A stretch of DNA of 64,000 bases from positions 620,001 to 684,000 of the forward strand of contig NZ_RIAS01000001.1 in NCBI RefSeq assembly GCF_003719335.1, read 5' to 3'. Below, piece by piece: positions 13,001-19,924 of this stretch. Numbering within the stretch: position 1 is the stretch's first letter; the number at the start of each line of letters is the position of its first letter. Made by a program: the position numbers and the translations under genes. Origin of the DNA: Paenibacillus amylolyticus (lineage in GTDB: Bacteria > Bacillota > Bacilli > Paenibacillales > Paenibacillaceae). The notes under the pieces were generated by a model. The model made no database searches. It was not told the origin of the DNA and saw only the letters and a list, made by a program, of their open reading frames with translations.

Positions 13001-16000
13001 ATTTGTACAATGCCACACCCATGCCTTGATACTGACTGCCCTGCCCAGGGAACATAAAATAAACCGGGCGCCGATCTTGCGGCGAATGAACCATTTTTGC
13101 CTTCTCCAGCTGACGTATGAATTGCTCGGGATCATCTTTCCAGCTTTTATCCAGAACCAGTGCCTTACGATAAGCAAAACCTGTTCGACCGGTCTGCAAT
13201 GTCCACGCTGCATCCGAAACGGACAGCTGTGGATGCTGTGCGAGATGCTCCATAATTTGTTCAGCAGTGCGGCTCAGCGAGTACTCTGTTTTGGCTGAAA
13301 AAAGCAATACATTAACATCATCATCCGGACTGCACTTGTCCATCTTGGGAGCCTCCTCCAATACCATGTGAGCATTCGTGCCTCCCACACCAAATGAATT
13401 AATCCCTGCACGCAGAACACCAGCTTCACCTGGTTTCCAGTCCACCCCTTGCGAGTTGACCTTGAAGGGCGTGCTTGCAAAATCAATCTTCGGATTCGGC
13501 TGTTCATAATTGGCGGTACCCGGGATATAACCTTGATCAAGGCTAAGTGCAACCTTAATCAAACCAACGACGCCAGCCGCTGTATCCGTATGTCCCACGT
13601 TGCCTTTTACTGAGCCAAGATAACAGAACTGCTTTTTCTCGGAGGCAAAAGCACGTGTCAACGATTCGACTTCAATCGGATCACCCAGAAGTGTGCCTGT
13701 GCCATGCGCCTCAATGTAACTAACCGTTTCGGGATCAACTCCGGCTGCCTGATACGCATCCTGAATGACCTCTGCCTGACCGCTTACACTTGGCGCAAGA
13801 AAGCTAAGCTTCTCCTGACCGTCATTATTAATGGCTGAACCTTTAATGACCCCGTAAATATGATCTGTATCTCGCAAAGCATCGCTTAACCGCTTCAACA
13901 CCACGATCCCCATACCATTGGAGAACACCGTGCCGCTTGCGGCTGCATCAAATGGACGGCAATGGCCATCCGAGGAAAACATCATGCCCTCCTCGTACAC
14001 GTAGCCACCTTCATTCGGCAGCTCCACCGTAATTCCACCAGCTACAGCCACATCGCATTCCCCAACGATTAAAGACTGGCATGCCAGATGTGGAGTCACC
14101 AAAGACGTTGAACATCCCGTAAGAGCTGTATAAGCAGGACCTCTAAGGTTTAATTTATAGGCCATTCGCGTAGCCAAAAAATGATTGGTGCTGAGTGTAA
14201 ATGCTTCATATTTACTGCTGTATCCCGCATCCCCAAACAGCACTTGGCGATACCACTCGAAGTCATCCGATCCACCGAGGAATACGCCAACTTTGCCTGC
14301 TTCATCGGGTCTGCACCCTGCATCCTCGAACGCTTCCCATATTCCCTGATACATCAGTCTGAACTGAGGGGACATCATTTTAACTTCGCCAGGTGTATAA
14401 TCAAAAAAACCTGCATCAAATTCCTCAATCCCGTTGACCCGTCCTTTGGCTTTAACATAACGAGGGGAACGCAGCAACGTCTCGTCTACACCGAGTGTCC
14501 TCAGTTCCTCATCACTGTAAAAATGAATGCTCTCCTCTTGTGCCATCAGATTACGCCAGAATTCATGAATATCCTCTGCTCCGGGTACATTCACGGACAT
14601 TCCTACAATGGCAATATCCTCACGCAGGATACCCGCTTTCCGCCCAAAACGTTCTTCTCGCAACATCGGTATCGGTGCTGCTTCCTGTTTTTGTCCCATT
14701 GCTGCGAACTGCCGCAATGTAGGGCACTCAAAAAAACGGGGCACCGGAAAGTCCACATCAGTACGATGTTTTAATCGATTATGGGCCTGAATAACGGAAA
14801 ATGAATTGCCACCCAGTTCGAAGAAATGATCGTCTCTTCCGACCCTCTCCACCCCGAGTACTTCCGCCCATACGGCAGCAATCTCTTGCTCCAACTCCGT
14901 AGCAGGAGCAACGTAAGCCGTACTTGAAGTGTGAATATGCGTGGTATCTGCGATTAGCGCATTGCGATCAATTTTCCCGCTGCTATTGAGTGGGAACTCC
15001 GATTTATGTACAAAAACAGATGGAATCATATAGGCCGGCAGAGATTTGGACAAATGTTCTCTCAGATCAGCTATGGGCAATTCCTGTTCCGACAGATAGT
15101 AGGCATACAGTAAACCGGACCCTGTATCGGATGATTTCATCACAACAACGGTTTGAATGACTCCCGGGTAGGATGAAAGGGTATTTTCTATCTCACCTGT
15201 TTCTAACCTTGCACCCTGAATTTTGACCTGAAAATCAATGCGTCCCAGGTATTCAATCGTTCCGCTTGGCAGGGATCGAACCATGTCCCCAGTGCGGTAC
15301 ATCATTCTGAAATGATCAGGGTCCTTCTCTTCGTCAAAGAAAGGATTAGGAACGAATTTCTCCTTTGTCATTTCTTCCAGATTCAAATATCCACGTGCAA
15401 GACCTACACCGCTTAGACATAGTTCCCCCGGAATACCCAAAGGCTGCAATTCATCCCGGCTTCCCACGACATACCATCTGGACTCGTTCAGCGGGGAACC
15501 AATAGGTATGTTTCCATGCCCCTCATAGGTACTCAATGGATAATGGGAGACCCATATCGTACATTCTGTAGGACCATATACATTATCCAGGCTTGCCCGG
15601 ATATTCAGTTTGTTAAATTTTTTAATGATATCGGGTGTGACGGCCTCTCCGCCTACAAATACCCATCTCAGCGTGTCCAGTCCCGAGAGATCAGAGCGAA
15701 GTTCCATCGTTTCGAGAAAAAGACGGAATAGCGTCGGTACAAAGTTGATATGAGTTACGTGATGTTCAGCTACTGTAGTCAAGATCTGATCAGGGTTCTT
15801 CTCCTCGCCTGGCGGCAGAATACTTAATGCTCCCTCACCCATAAACCAACCAAACAATTCTGTACAGGATACATCAAAGGTATACGCTGTTTTTAACATA
15901 TACACATCACTTGCTTGTACTGGAAAACGACGTTCCAAATCGAGCAATGTATTGACCACACTATGATTTTCAATCATGACTCCTTTAGGTTTGCCCGTTG

Positions 16001-17816
16001 ATCCCGACGTGTACATAATGTAGGCGAGACTGTAAGGATCTAAAGGCTCTTCGGGATTGGAACTATCTCCCGTGTATACCATCCCATCTTCTGTGTAGAT
16101 ATAGTGAGCCGGAAGAGAGTCATCCTCCACTTCTGGCCGGATGGCAATGACGGTGGATATATTCGCATCGGATAAAATATAGGCTTTTCTGGATACCGGA
16201 TAGGAAGGGTCTAGGGGAACAAAAGCACATCCAGCCTTCAGAACAGCCAGCAAGGCGATGACCAGATCGGAAGAACGTGGCATCTGAACACCGACTGCCT
16301 CATTTTCGGTCTTTTTTCGTGCGATGATCTGTTTTGCCAGTTGATTGGCCTTTGCATTAACTTGTGCGTAGGTTTGTTTTTCTTTTCCTTCCAGTAGGGC
16401 GACTCGTTCTGGGTGATTTGTTACTTTTGTATGAAAAACATCGATGATATGCTGCGGAGTATAGGGAAAATATGAAGTTTGGTTAAATTGATGCAGCAAT
16501 TGCTCCTGCTCTTCCTGCATCAGCAGGCTGTATTCACCAATGCTCTTCGCTGGTTCAGTTACCAGCTGTTGCATGAGGAACAAGAAGCGCTGACCCATTC
16601 GTTCAATGGAGTCTGCTCGAAACACATTCGGTTTATATTGCAGTTTCAGCTGTGTACCTTGAGGTGTGCCGTTCAATACAACCATCAGATCACCTGGGAA
16701 AGTAACCTTATCCTGTTCCACAAGCTGGCTTCCTGACAGATCATCCTCATATGAGTCATACACAAAGGAGATGTCAAATACCGATGGGGAACCTGGTTGC
16801 ACCTGCAACATACTGTCTCTGACGATTAGATTATTGGGATAGCCAATGTGTTTATACGTATCGATCCAGGCTGCAGTAACTTGCTTAAGGAGAGAAGCAA
16901 ATTTTGATTCAAGATCAATCTGGAACCGCATCGGCAACATATGTACAAAACAGCCAATCGTTTCTTCCAATTCGATACCCGGACGGTGGGAATACGGAGA
17001 AGCAAACGTGATATCCTCTTTGCCTGCATATTTATTCAAGAGAATGCTGAATGCCCCCATGAAAAACATAAATACAGTAACTTCATGGTCCTTTGACATC
17101 TGTGTAATGTCAGCCATCAACGCTTCGGGAATTTCAAAACGCTGCTCATGCCCCACACCGATCTGCGAACCGCCAGTCGGATAGTCATGCTGTAGTGCCA
17201 TGGGCTCTGCGCCCTTCAATTTGGATAACCAGAATTCACGCTCCCGATTATACTTGTTCTCCTGTAACTTCAGGTTTTCTGCTTCAATATAAGAGATAAA
17301 ACCTTGATCCTGTTTTACTTCCCAAGGTAGATCCTGCAGAATGCAGGTGTACGCATGGAGAAGTTTATTTTTTAAAAGTTCCAGCGACATACCATCACAG
17401 ATTAAATGGTGGACACAGAGAGTAAGAACGTGTCTGTTCTCATCTATGTGTACAAGCATGATTCGAAACAGAGGGCCTTGCTCCAATATGAAGGGAGCCT
17501 GAATACATTCTTCAATGTATGCCTCCAGTTGTTGTTCCTTGTTGTCCTGATGTTCCTGACTCAGATCCCGCAAAATCAGGGAGTACTCCATATCATCTTG
17601 GATCGCTAGGACTGGTCTGTCCTGTTGTATCTCAATATGCGTGCGGAGTACGACTTGTTCATGCATAAGCAATTCAATCGAACGTCGAAAGGCTTCAAGT
17701 TGAAGCCTTTCTAATTGTATCGAAGCCGAGATGTTATAAGAAGAAGGATCATTCACTTGGCAATCGAAATAAATTCCCTTTTGTGTTTCGGAGAGTTCCA
17801 CGGTTTTACGTACCAT
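1023..17816 (-). CDS. Hybrid NRPS/PKS megasynthase, three amino-acid and two ketide modules
   Basis: About 5597 residues. Domains in order with approximate residues: C 5-440 (HHLICDG), A 465-945 (YTSGSTGKPKG), T (Ser near 1002), KS 1065-1490 (TGCSTSL, EAHGTGT), AT 1590-1880 (GHSIGE, then HAFH, the usual malonyl-CoA signature), T near 2010, C 2070-2500 (HHIIADG), A 2525-3010, T near 3075, KS 3205-3630 (TACSTSL), a degenerate AT 3720-3930, T near 4015, C 4075-4500 (HHIISDQ), A 4530-5010, T near 5065, and a terminal condensation/epimerase-like domain (DHLAFDG, FNFQGF). No KR, DH, ER or TE is visible, so release must involve another protein. The ATG at 17816 has GAGGTG 8 nt upstream and is preferred to the GTG at 17825. 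It is the second gene of the operon; the acyl-AMP ligase follows. Confidence 0.95.
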   Translation of the reverse strand: MVRKTVELSETQKGIYFDCQVNDPSSYNISASIQLERLQLEAFRRSIELLMHEQVVLRTHIEIQQDRPVLAIQDDMEYSLILRDLSQEHQDNKEQQLEAYIEECIQAPFILEQGPLFRIMLVHIDENRHVLTLCVHHLICDGMSLELLKNKLLHAYTCILQDLPWEVKQDQGFISYIEAENLKLQENKYNREREFWLSKLKGAEPMALQHDYPTGGSQIGVGHEQRFEIPEALMADITQMSKDHEVTVFMFFMGAFSILLNKYAGKEDITFASPYSHRPGIELEETIGCFVHMLPMRFQIDLESKFASLLKQVTAAWIDTYKHIGYPNNLIVRDSMLQVQPGSPSVFDISFVYDSYEDDLSGSQLVEQDKVTFPGDLMVVLNGTPQGTQLKLQYKPNVFRADSIERMGQRFLFLMQQLVTEPAKSIGEYSLLMQEEQEQLLHQFNQTSYFPYTPQHIIDVFHTKVTNHPERVALLEGKEKQTYAQVNAKANQLAKQIIARKKTENEAVGVQMPRSSDLVIALLAVLKAGCAFVPLDPSYPVSRKAYILSDANISTVIAIRPEVEDDSLPAHYIYTEDGMVYTGDSSNPEEPLDPYSLAYIMYTSGSTGKPKGVMIENHSVVNTLLDLERRFPVQASDVYMLKTAYTFDVSCTELFGWFMGEGALSILPPGEEKNPDQILTTVAEHHVTHINFVPTLFRLFLETMELRSDLSGLDTLRWVFVGGEAVTPDIIKKFNKLNIRASLDNVYGPTECTIWVSHYPLSTYEGHGNIPIGSPLNESRWYVVGSRDELQPLGIPGELCLSGVGLARGYLNLEEMTKEKFVPNPFFDEEKDPDHFRMMYRTGDMVRSLPSGTIEYLGRIDFQVKIQGARLETGEIENTLSSYPGVIQTVVVMKSSDTGSGLLYAYYLSEQELPIADLREHLSKSLPAYMIPSVFVHKSEFPLNSSGKIDRNALIADTTHIHTSSTAYVAPATELEQEIAAVWAEVLGVERVGRDDHFFELGGNSFSVIQAHNRLKHRTDVDFPVPRFFECPTLRQFAAMGQKQEAAPIPMLREERFGRKAGILREDIAIVGMSVNVPGAEDIHEFWRNLMAQEESIHFYSDEELRTLGVDETLLRSPRYVKAKGRVNGIEEFDAGFFDYTPGEVKMMSPQFRLMYQGIWEAFEDAGCRPDEAGKVGVFLGGSDDFEWYRQVLFGDAGYSSKYEAFTLSTNHFLATRMAYKLNLRGPAYTALTGCSTSLVTPHLACQSLIVGECDVAVAGGITVELPNEGGYVYEEGMMFSSDGHCRPFDAAASGTVFSNGMGIVVLKRLSDALRDTDHIYGVIKGSAINNDGQEKLSFLAPSVSGQAEVIQDAYQAAGVDPETVSYIEAHGTGTLLGDPIEVESLTRAFASEKKQFCYLGSVKGNVGHTDTAAGVVGLIKVALSLDQGYIPGTANYEQPNPKIDFASTPFKVNSQGVDWKPGEAGVLRAGINSFGVGGTNAHMVLEEAPKMDKCSPDDDVNVLLFSAKTEYSLSRTAEQIMEHLAQHPQLSVSDAAWTLQTGRTGFAYRKALVLDKSWKDDPEQFIRQLEKAKMVHSPQDRRPVYFMFPGQGSQYQGMGVALYKSTEQSGIAPLFKKHVQQILDLLAEEERGEILSVVYGDEHPERINQTEYSQFALFMTSYAMAQSLIDLGIRPDGMIGHSIGELTAAVVAGVFDLADAVQIVRLRGRLMQQQQPGVMLAIMEDSQLVKSQLEEDTWLALVNTTGSSVIGGTAEAIGRMEEKAGRLGWKCVRVKTSHAFHTPMMKDAAMEFEHSLSAYLLHSPQIPLLSNTSGTWALPDEIVNPNYWARHILEPVLFEANLAEMLKEEQAVFIEVGAGRTLSSFVRQHIQSKETQTVLNMLRHVRETEPDVLYTTRRIAELWCEGIEPKWKVFKGQNVRRKCSLPTYRFDKQHYPIGQSLIGGATLEGTSGSQHTPQTSERYSNTSLSIAGGYAGSLGAMKRVVLEAYETIFGINDLEEHVNFFAVGGDSLKAVSLSASIRSSIGIQAEVADVFNHATPAQLAEHLFAMVEPQVQKQNMIEAAPIMDAYPISSAQMRMFTQSMLDPNSTAYNLPSATLIEGDLDHARVEAALEKLVQCHEALRTTFEIRGDQVVQIVHPSVPLDFSFTEQYLADAQEISALIPTLIRPFVLHHAPLMRVNLIRTGARKHLLFFDIHHIIADGTSVELITRDFNALYFGEERTVRLHYKDYAVWQQQRLTSQAYQPHQTYWLERLGPTPPVLQLPLDHDRPLQRAMQGERVHFTLSHSLSERLHKLASSTEVSMYMVMLSVWNLLLASRTGQQDIVVGTPVAGRLQEEWKETVGMFVNMIAMRNYPTSDRAYTGFLQELKQNTLDAFAHQEYPFNELVTQLGLKRELNRNAIFDVCFDYQNMELHDLELHGLQFSSIPVETGVSTYDLLLTCQENREQQVIEGYIEYALDLFRGETVERMIQDFIELCEQVVQQPDAPLGQLYERVQYASGAEVHRLAGPILHYDHTLSLHRLFELQAERTPDKTALIVSSGKELTYLELNERANALAWKLIDRGVRRDEPVGILTGRNETLIIMLIAVLKAGAAYLPIDPAFPPQRILDMMQDSKMKLLLCTANKADVVAFEGERIVYEPDFADERSTINPNVDVLSSDLSCVIFTSGSTGRPKGVMITHEAMVNFVEDIRHRNIFEYETDRMISVTTVSFDIFGFEVWAPLCTGYSLYLADEQEQLDPVLAARRIRQHGVTHILSTVSRIKAFVENSEFAKALSHLRCVLTGGESVPAGLLTDIKKYSSARVFNMYGPTETTIWSTTKELQQSGLITIGKPIANTELYIMDEQGELLPPGKYGELCIAGRGVSRGYLNNMSETTAKFIDDAKVLGGRMYRTGDLARVLQDGEVELAGRLDQQVKIRGYRIELNEIEQMAMSYERLREAVVTVEGNQPERLQLVLYYSLKPDVSVSNKEEQDTLLRSWLKQRLPQYMMPSRIIRLDKLPVLPNGKLNRNALQWTDFGAIEAIEANEKPAPSFIAGSSSPVGREEARKELEQMLIETWKEMLNRDHVGVQEHFFDIGGNSLGLILINNRLNAYLGKNIPLVQLFEHSSITSLVDYLMSEQMLTAVDVPVQNKREQEHVSKEVIASTSTAVKPDPFMMQERVIMDRAAHDLVEEQRKRQEQAINIKTDADVNSRNRSTSPSDIAVIGMAGRFPGSRNIEEFWDNLMAGKDGITRLTEEELAAAGVRPEEYKHPEYVRAKGVLQDTEFFDSGFFEYPYQESNMMDPQIRLLHQCSWEALEHAGCDPYRYSGSIGLFAGSGLSLPWMVQFLGRSGDLLQAFEAMTLNEKDYITTRISHKLNLRGPSMAVQTACSTSLVAIHQAAESLIRGECDVALAGGVSISYPLKEGYHWHEGMIYSKDGHCRAFDEQASGTVSGNGCGMVVLKPLRDALRDGDQVFAVIKGSAINNDGLDKIGYTAPSVTGQVKVIQTALDRSGVSPQEINYVEAHGTGTKLGDPIEIEALRQSWGTDKRNYCALGSIKANIGHLDAAAGVAGFIKTVLTLHHRTVPPQIYMERSNPMLELERSPFYINREPQHFKDQEQVLRAAVSSFGIGGTNAHVILEQPPVRESQSVYQPVHLLPFSAKSESALNRTYQSILQALENMPEQVPSAAWTLQEGRGRFNHRKALVVVDGYVPSQDQVEEHEAQASVIQGNKPRVMFYIRGNVRWEPHVIRELYASRYRSLVSDRFKQHFEEVLNFFESKEQYALRQSIGRPIQDSRLKFMYCFVVQYALFATLIESGIKPDGICGEGVGELVGQVISNTLELAHAVRLLYSREDWQTQEGTLCEAMSTIGTSRNLLQSAENTLWVTAYPLQNDELVDNDMLKDAQVISVTGDRSSSLEADIYFMKTLGYCWCRGIELHWEQVNGQGSGQKISLPTYSFDPIVHKHDVPLYLLSGMPQAAASGNSSPEQMMGGKSGVRLTGDEIYDATAQLWQELLGCESVTSEDDFFQLGGHSLKAITLASRVKETFGVAMGLEDVFDHSVFARMVAWIDQQQDTGLEHSGAGDSILPAAYKDRYKTTSAQRRMFVVHEWMQGESTAYNLASSYRLQGELDTAHFATVMDALVQRHEAFRTRFEMFEGELYQVIEDQVPSVVELLELEKEEPEQQLMQWLQPFELTQAPLVRVKLARLSDEEHILFIDMHHIISDQSSIAILMQEFARLYSGESLEPLSIQYKDYAEWLDQSTSIGHAAEDEAFWLGEFKDVPAPVELLTDYPRRGELSNQGGRISSELGEQLSEQINDFCAKQGLTPYMLFMAALNVLISKYTGQHDLVLGTAVAGREKPELNNVMGMFVNMLAIRTILNKDQPIELYLNEVRSKLLSCYEHQQYPYEALVEKLDLMGDGSRNPLFDIVLNYINMGTDELEAGTLQVEPWMEGKVDAKFDQTWTVVEHEQQYTLELEYRSELFHTQSMEMMMDKFRYVLTQMVTGEVKQVRQIKLTVPEEDEWLLFGVNDNHMDYPREATIPELFEEQVQLHPQKTALVWGDEEWSYADVYAQVQKLASRILEQDVASGSSIALILDRGPIQMISILATLTTGCQYVPIDPASPPARIEFILQDCNASILLTEESYASAWKSVVPRVMIPSVELGSFVSGESVEPIVQQIKTAAADPAYIIYTSGSTGTPKGTVMSHRNVIKVMKKSNFVTVVPEDRVLQVSNYAFDGSIFDIFASLINGATLVLIPKEIILDMARLAAVIRQQQISVFFITTSLFNMLVDWDAACLKHVRRVMFGGEAASVSHANKAMACVGPGVLLNGYGPTEATFFASYYLLEQTEPYTDSLPIGYPLSNTALYVLDEDMNPVPANVPGELYISGDAVGIGYLNREELTLKHFIADPFRKGERMYRTGDIVKRLPDGSLIFIERSDFQVKIRGFRIELSEIHNCLEQLPGIRDSFVMTATDASGSLYVTAFYTCESSAARAVDDVRTELHKRLPEYMVPAQIWRMDHLPINANGKVDRKALADLVEAQSVPTATDSVLTEIERKILAAMRKVLSNPNFGVTDHFFQNGGHSLKGIALTQILSKEGIAISVSELFQYPTVKALANSLEMLNSPSSLFEESLQIQSPIAVPQDISLHEKQLDSLALHVLNNCNQVSSFMAGTPVIGRFPLSPIQRAHASTTARTSGFTTILEGNLNEFTVKRLILGVIARHQLLHSIIYEEDTLQWHQCDLSEAADMLQQLIPYLDVRHYALATLEQMEHKLIQSLLHNSYTLDGLPWRLCILRTGASKHKLIWSFDHLAFDGMSAEIIKQQLDSAIARNQQAGMIDTEGSLEIRKYEDYVNMLSRGPVNITEHELEEQYSIQAWQQCNSSVMNQLLITAGESEPSAITVEIPRTDITDQDLNESWWNYFKSFAGIVASYLNTDELPVALVHYGREYGQETYYDHVGEFLDLIPILVHADFAQEDLMERLDFTKRHSINFMALTDDSVMRSPYSKIQKQLAAAYRQTGQEPRKLILFNFQGFISCEETIPESEQIDDSDSNPSLAYMEWVIRYDENSIYVHLGCHTGLDMERLKQQIEEQLGSHGNVKVKVHNEAVEVQHVQ
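6100..6665 (-). other. Catalytically dead acyltransferase domain inside the megasynthase
   Basis: In the second ketide module the stretch after KS2 and before the next carrier domain still resembles an AT, but it is about 200 residues, whereas AT1 is about 290. The GHSxGE nucleophile motif reads GEGVGE (no serine, no preceding histidine). The FPGQGSQ loop is replaced by FYIRGN, and no HAFH/YASH motif follows. The next carrier domain keeps GGHSL, so the module itself is probably used and charged by another AT. Confidence 0.75.
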
Positions 17817-17878
17817 CACGACCACACCTCATTCATTAATTGAGATTCAAGCTGTGTTGTCATAAATCCAGTCCCTGT

Positions 17879-18355
17879 TTAGCTCATTACCCAGATGCCG
17901 CCAGCCCATACGGAAAGAACCGTGATAAACGTTTGATAGACAACATCCATAATCAAATTGCCGATACTGTCCCCATCTGCCTTGCGATTTTTGATCATGA
18001 CATAAGTATGTGACCACAGACCACTCAAACCATATATGTACATCGTAACCAATACACCGACCCAGAAGTTCCCTTGAAACCAGATTGCCATAATGCCCAT
18101 AACGCCAAGTCCGACTTGCGAGAATCCATATTTGACCTGAAACGGTCCTCCTGGCCAACCTAGCATTTTGGCTGTCTGTTCTGCTCTAGCAATGTTAACC
18201 ACGTAACCAATAACACCTACAAGTCCAAATGTAACCACAAACTGATGAAGCAATAACACTCTGCTAATCTCGCTCATTTCGCCAGGGAAACCGAGCATCC
18301 AAAGATGAATCGTTCCTGAAATAAGCCCAAATAACCATAGAACCAAAAACCACAT
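17879..18355 (-). CDS. Small integral membrane protein, DUF6790-like
   Basis: This 158-residue protein has four predicted membrane segments, roughly residues 3-20, 33-55, 80-120 and 135-155, and few charged residues between them. I recognise it tentatively as a DUF6790-type membrane protein, a family of unknown function. Its ATG follows AGGAG with about 10 nt spacing. It is the first gene after a near-consensus promoter and lies 62 nt before the megasynthase, so it is probably co-transcribed with it. The position suggests a role in export, self-protection or membrane placement of the synthase, which is inference only. Confidence 0.7.
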   Translation of the reverse strand: MWFLVLWLFGLISGTIHLWMLGFPGEMSEISRVLLLHQFVVTFGLVGVIGYVVNIARAEQTAKMLGWPGGPFQVKYGFSQVGLGVMGIMAIWFQGNFWVGVLVTMYIYGLSGLWSHTYVMIKNRKADGDSIGNLIMDVVYQTFITVLSVWAGGIWVMS

Positions 18356-18428
18356 CGCTGTTTCACTCCTGCCAATTTGTTATTTTGGAATCATTTGTAA
18401 CTAAATGAATTAATTTGTAGATAACCAC

Positions 18429-18456
18429 ATTATATAATTGCTTTTACATTTGTCAA
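18429..18456 (-). promoter_or_regulatory. Sigma-A promoter of the biosynthetic operon
   Basis: On the minus strand TTGACA (18456-18451) is followed after 16 nt by TATAAT (18434-18429), a perfect match in both hexamers. It lies about 75 nt upstream of the DUF6790-like gene. Two TTTGTA repeats at about 18394 and 18414 sit in the transcribed leader and could bind a regulator. Confidence 0.75.
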
Positions 18457-18460
18457 TTCG

Positions 18461-18727
18461 TACATAATTTTCTATTTTGTCGAAGGTTTTTACATTTTTC
18501 TTCTCTTATACGCAATGAATCTATCATACCTAGTTCTATTTAACTTGAAATTATCGGGACTTAAATACCATTTTTACACATAATAAACCAATAAATGTTT
18601 CTTTTTTAACACTCCAAAAGAACCACCACTCATTTATTTCAACCTCAAAAAAATTTTAATAACCATTGGTTGATTCTTTTTACCCATATATTCAGATTAC
18701 TTTAGTCATCTTTAAAAATAATAAAAA
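18461..18727. other. AT-rich divergent intergenic region
   Basis: About 270 nt of very AT-rich sequence between the two divergent promoters. I see no open frame with coding character, no strong hairpin and no further promoter I would defend. Confidence 0.5.
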
Positions 18728-18764
18728 TTGACAACACTTATTCATGTAACTATTATAGTTACAT
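18728..18764 (+). promoter_or_regulatory. Promoter with overlapping 21-bp palindromic operator upstream of qorB-like gene
   Basis: TTGACA (18728-18733), a 17-nt spacer and TATTAT (18751-18756) form a sigma-A promoter. A dyad, GTAACTATTATAGTTAC with one further matching base pair pair on each side, covers the -10 box (18744-18764). GTAAC/GTTAC dyads of this kind are known operators of HxlR/YodB-type redox regulators, but no such regulator gene lies next to it here. Confidence 0.65.
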
Positions 18765-18921
18765 AGATATACACTTTCGTTTCACACATCCACAGCCACT
18801 CCTTGGAAGTGGTATTGCCTTAATACCCCATAGGTGCGCTGTACATACACGATTGTTCAATAGTGACAATGAAGCTGCTAACGATGCAAATGTTGCAAAC
18901 CACATTTTAGGAGGAAACAAA

Positions 18922-19779
18922 ATGAAATTGTTAGTTACAGGCGCTACAGGTAAACTTGGTTCACTGGTTGTTGACGCGTTGTTGAAGACAAACACTGCAA
19001 CAGACTTGGCTGTTAGTGTGCGTTCACCTGAAAAAGCAGAAGCATTGCGCTCCCAAGGTGTAGACGTTCGTCAAGGGGATTTCGATCAGCCGGAAACGCT
19101 GGAGAAAGCCTTCGCTGGTGTAGATCGGTTACTACTGATCTCCACAGACGGTGATAACGAAACACGTATCCGTCAGCACCAGACTGCTGTTCAAGCTGCC
19201 AAAAAAGCAGGTGTCGGTTATATCGCTTATACAAGTGTAGTCAACGCCGAGCATAACCCGCTATCCCTTGCTGAGGTACACCGCAAGACAGAACAAGCAA
19301 TTCGTGAGTCCGGCATCCCTTATACGTTCCTGCGTAACAATTGGTACCTTGAAAATGAAGCTGGCAGTGTACAAGCCGCAACACATGGTGCTCCTTGGGT
19401 ACATGCAACGAATGATAGCCAGGTTGGCTGGGCTACTCGACTTGATTATGCTGAAGCAGCTGCTACTGTACTTGCAGGCGAAGGACATGAGAATAAGGTC
19501 TATGAATTGTCTGGTAAACTGCGCACACAAGCTGAGCTTGCTGCCATTGCTGGTGAAGTGTTAGAGCAGGAGATTAACGTACAAAATGTCGACGATGCGG
19601 CTTATGCGGACATCATGAAAGGTGCAGGTTTGCCTGACTTTGTTGTATCCATGCTGGTTGAAATGCAAAGCGCGATTCGCCAGGGCGCACTGGCTGTCGA
19701 GAGCGATGCACTGGAAACATTGCTTGGACGTCCGGCTCAACCGTTAAGCGAAGGTTTTAAAGCCATTTTAGGTAAATAA
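18922..19779 (+). CDS. qorB: NAD(P)H-binding quinone oxidoreductase, QorB/YtfG-like
   Basis: This 285-residue atypical short-chain dehydrogenase of the NmrA/QorB type has the nucleotide-binding motif GATGKLG at residues 7-13 and a core like that of E. coli YtfG, which reduces quinones with NADPH in the cytosol. ATG 18922 has AGGAGG 7 nt upstream; an in-frame ATG at 18853 lacks a ribosome site and would only add a low-complexity leader. The gene stands alone, is divergent from the biosynthetic operon and ends at a bidirectional terminator. Its promoter carries a palindrome typical of thiol-stress regulators, so induction by quinones or electrophiles is likely. Confidence 0.8.
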   Translation: MKLLVTGATGKLGSLVVDALLKTNTATDLAVSVRSPEKAEALRSQGVDVRQGDFDQPETLEKAFAGVDRLLLISTDGDNETRIRQHQTAVQAAKKAGVGYIAYTSVVNAEHNPLSLAEVHRKTEQAIRESGIPYTFLRNNWYLENEAGSVQAATHGAPWVHATNDSQVGWATRLDYAEAAATVLAGEGHENKVYELSGKLRTQAELAAIAGEVLEQEINVQNVDDAAYADIMKGAGLPDFVVSMLVEMQSAIRQGALAVESDALETLLGRPAQPLSEGFKAILGK

Positions 19780-19819
19780 ATTCGTCATGTTGCCATCGCA
19801 TTAACATACAGGATATAGA

Positions 19820-19866
19820 AAAAGGGTTGTTCCATACGTCAACAGATGACGGGGAACGGCCCTTTT
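19820..19866. terminator. Bidirectional Rho-independent terminator
   Basis: AAAAGGGTTGTTCC pairs with GGAACGGCCCTTTT (one G-T pair). A-run and T-run flank the stem, so it can serve the quinone reductase gene on the plus strand and kptA on the minus strand. Confidence 0.8.
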
Positions 19867-19924
19867 CGTGTATATTATGAATAGATTCGAACAAACCTTA
19901 CACATGATTGCTTTCACTAATCCA

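Noticed and set aside
18759..18995. Possible HxlR regulator gene adjacent to the qorB operator
   Set aside because: Neither strand shows the CP...IGGKW pattern of HxlR proteins; the frame is a shadow of the qorB start region.
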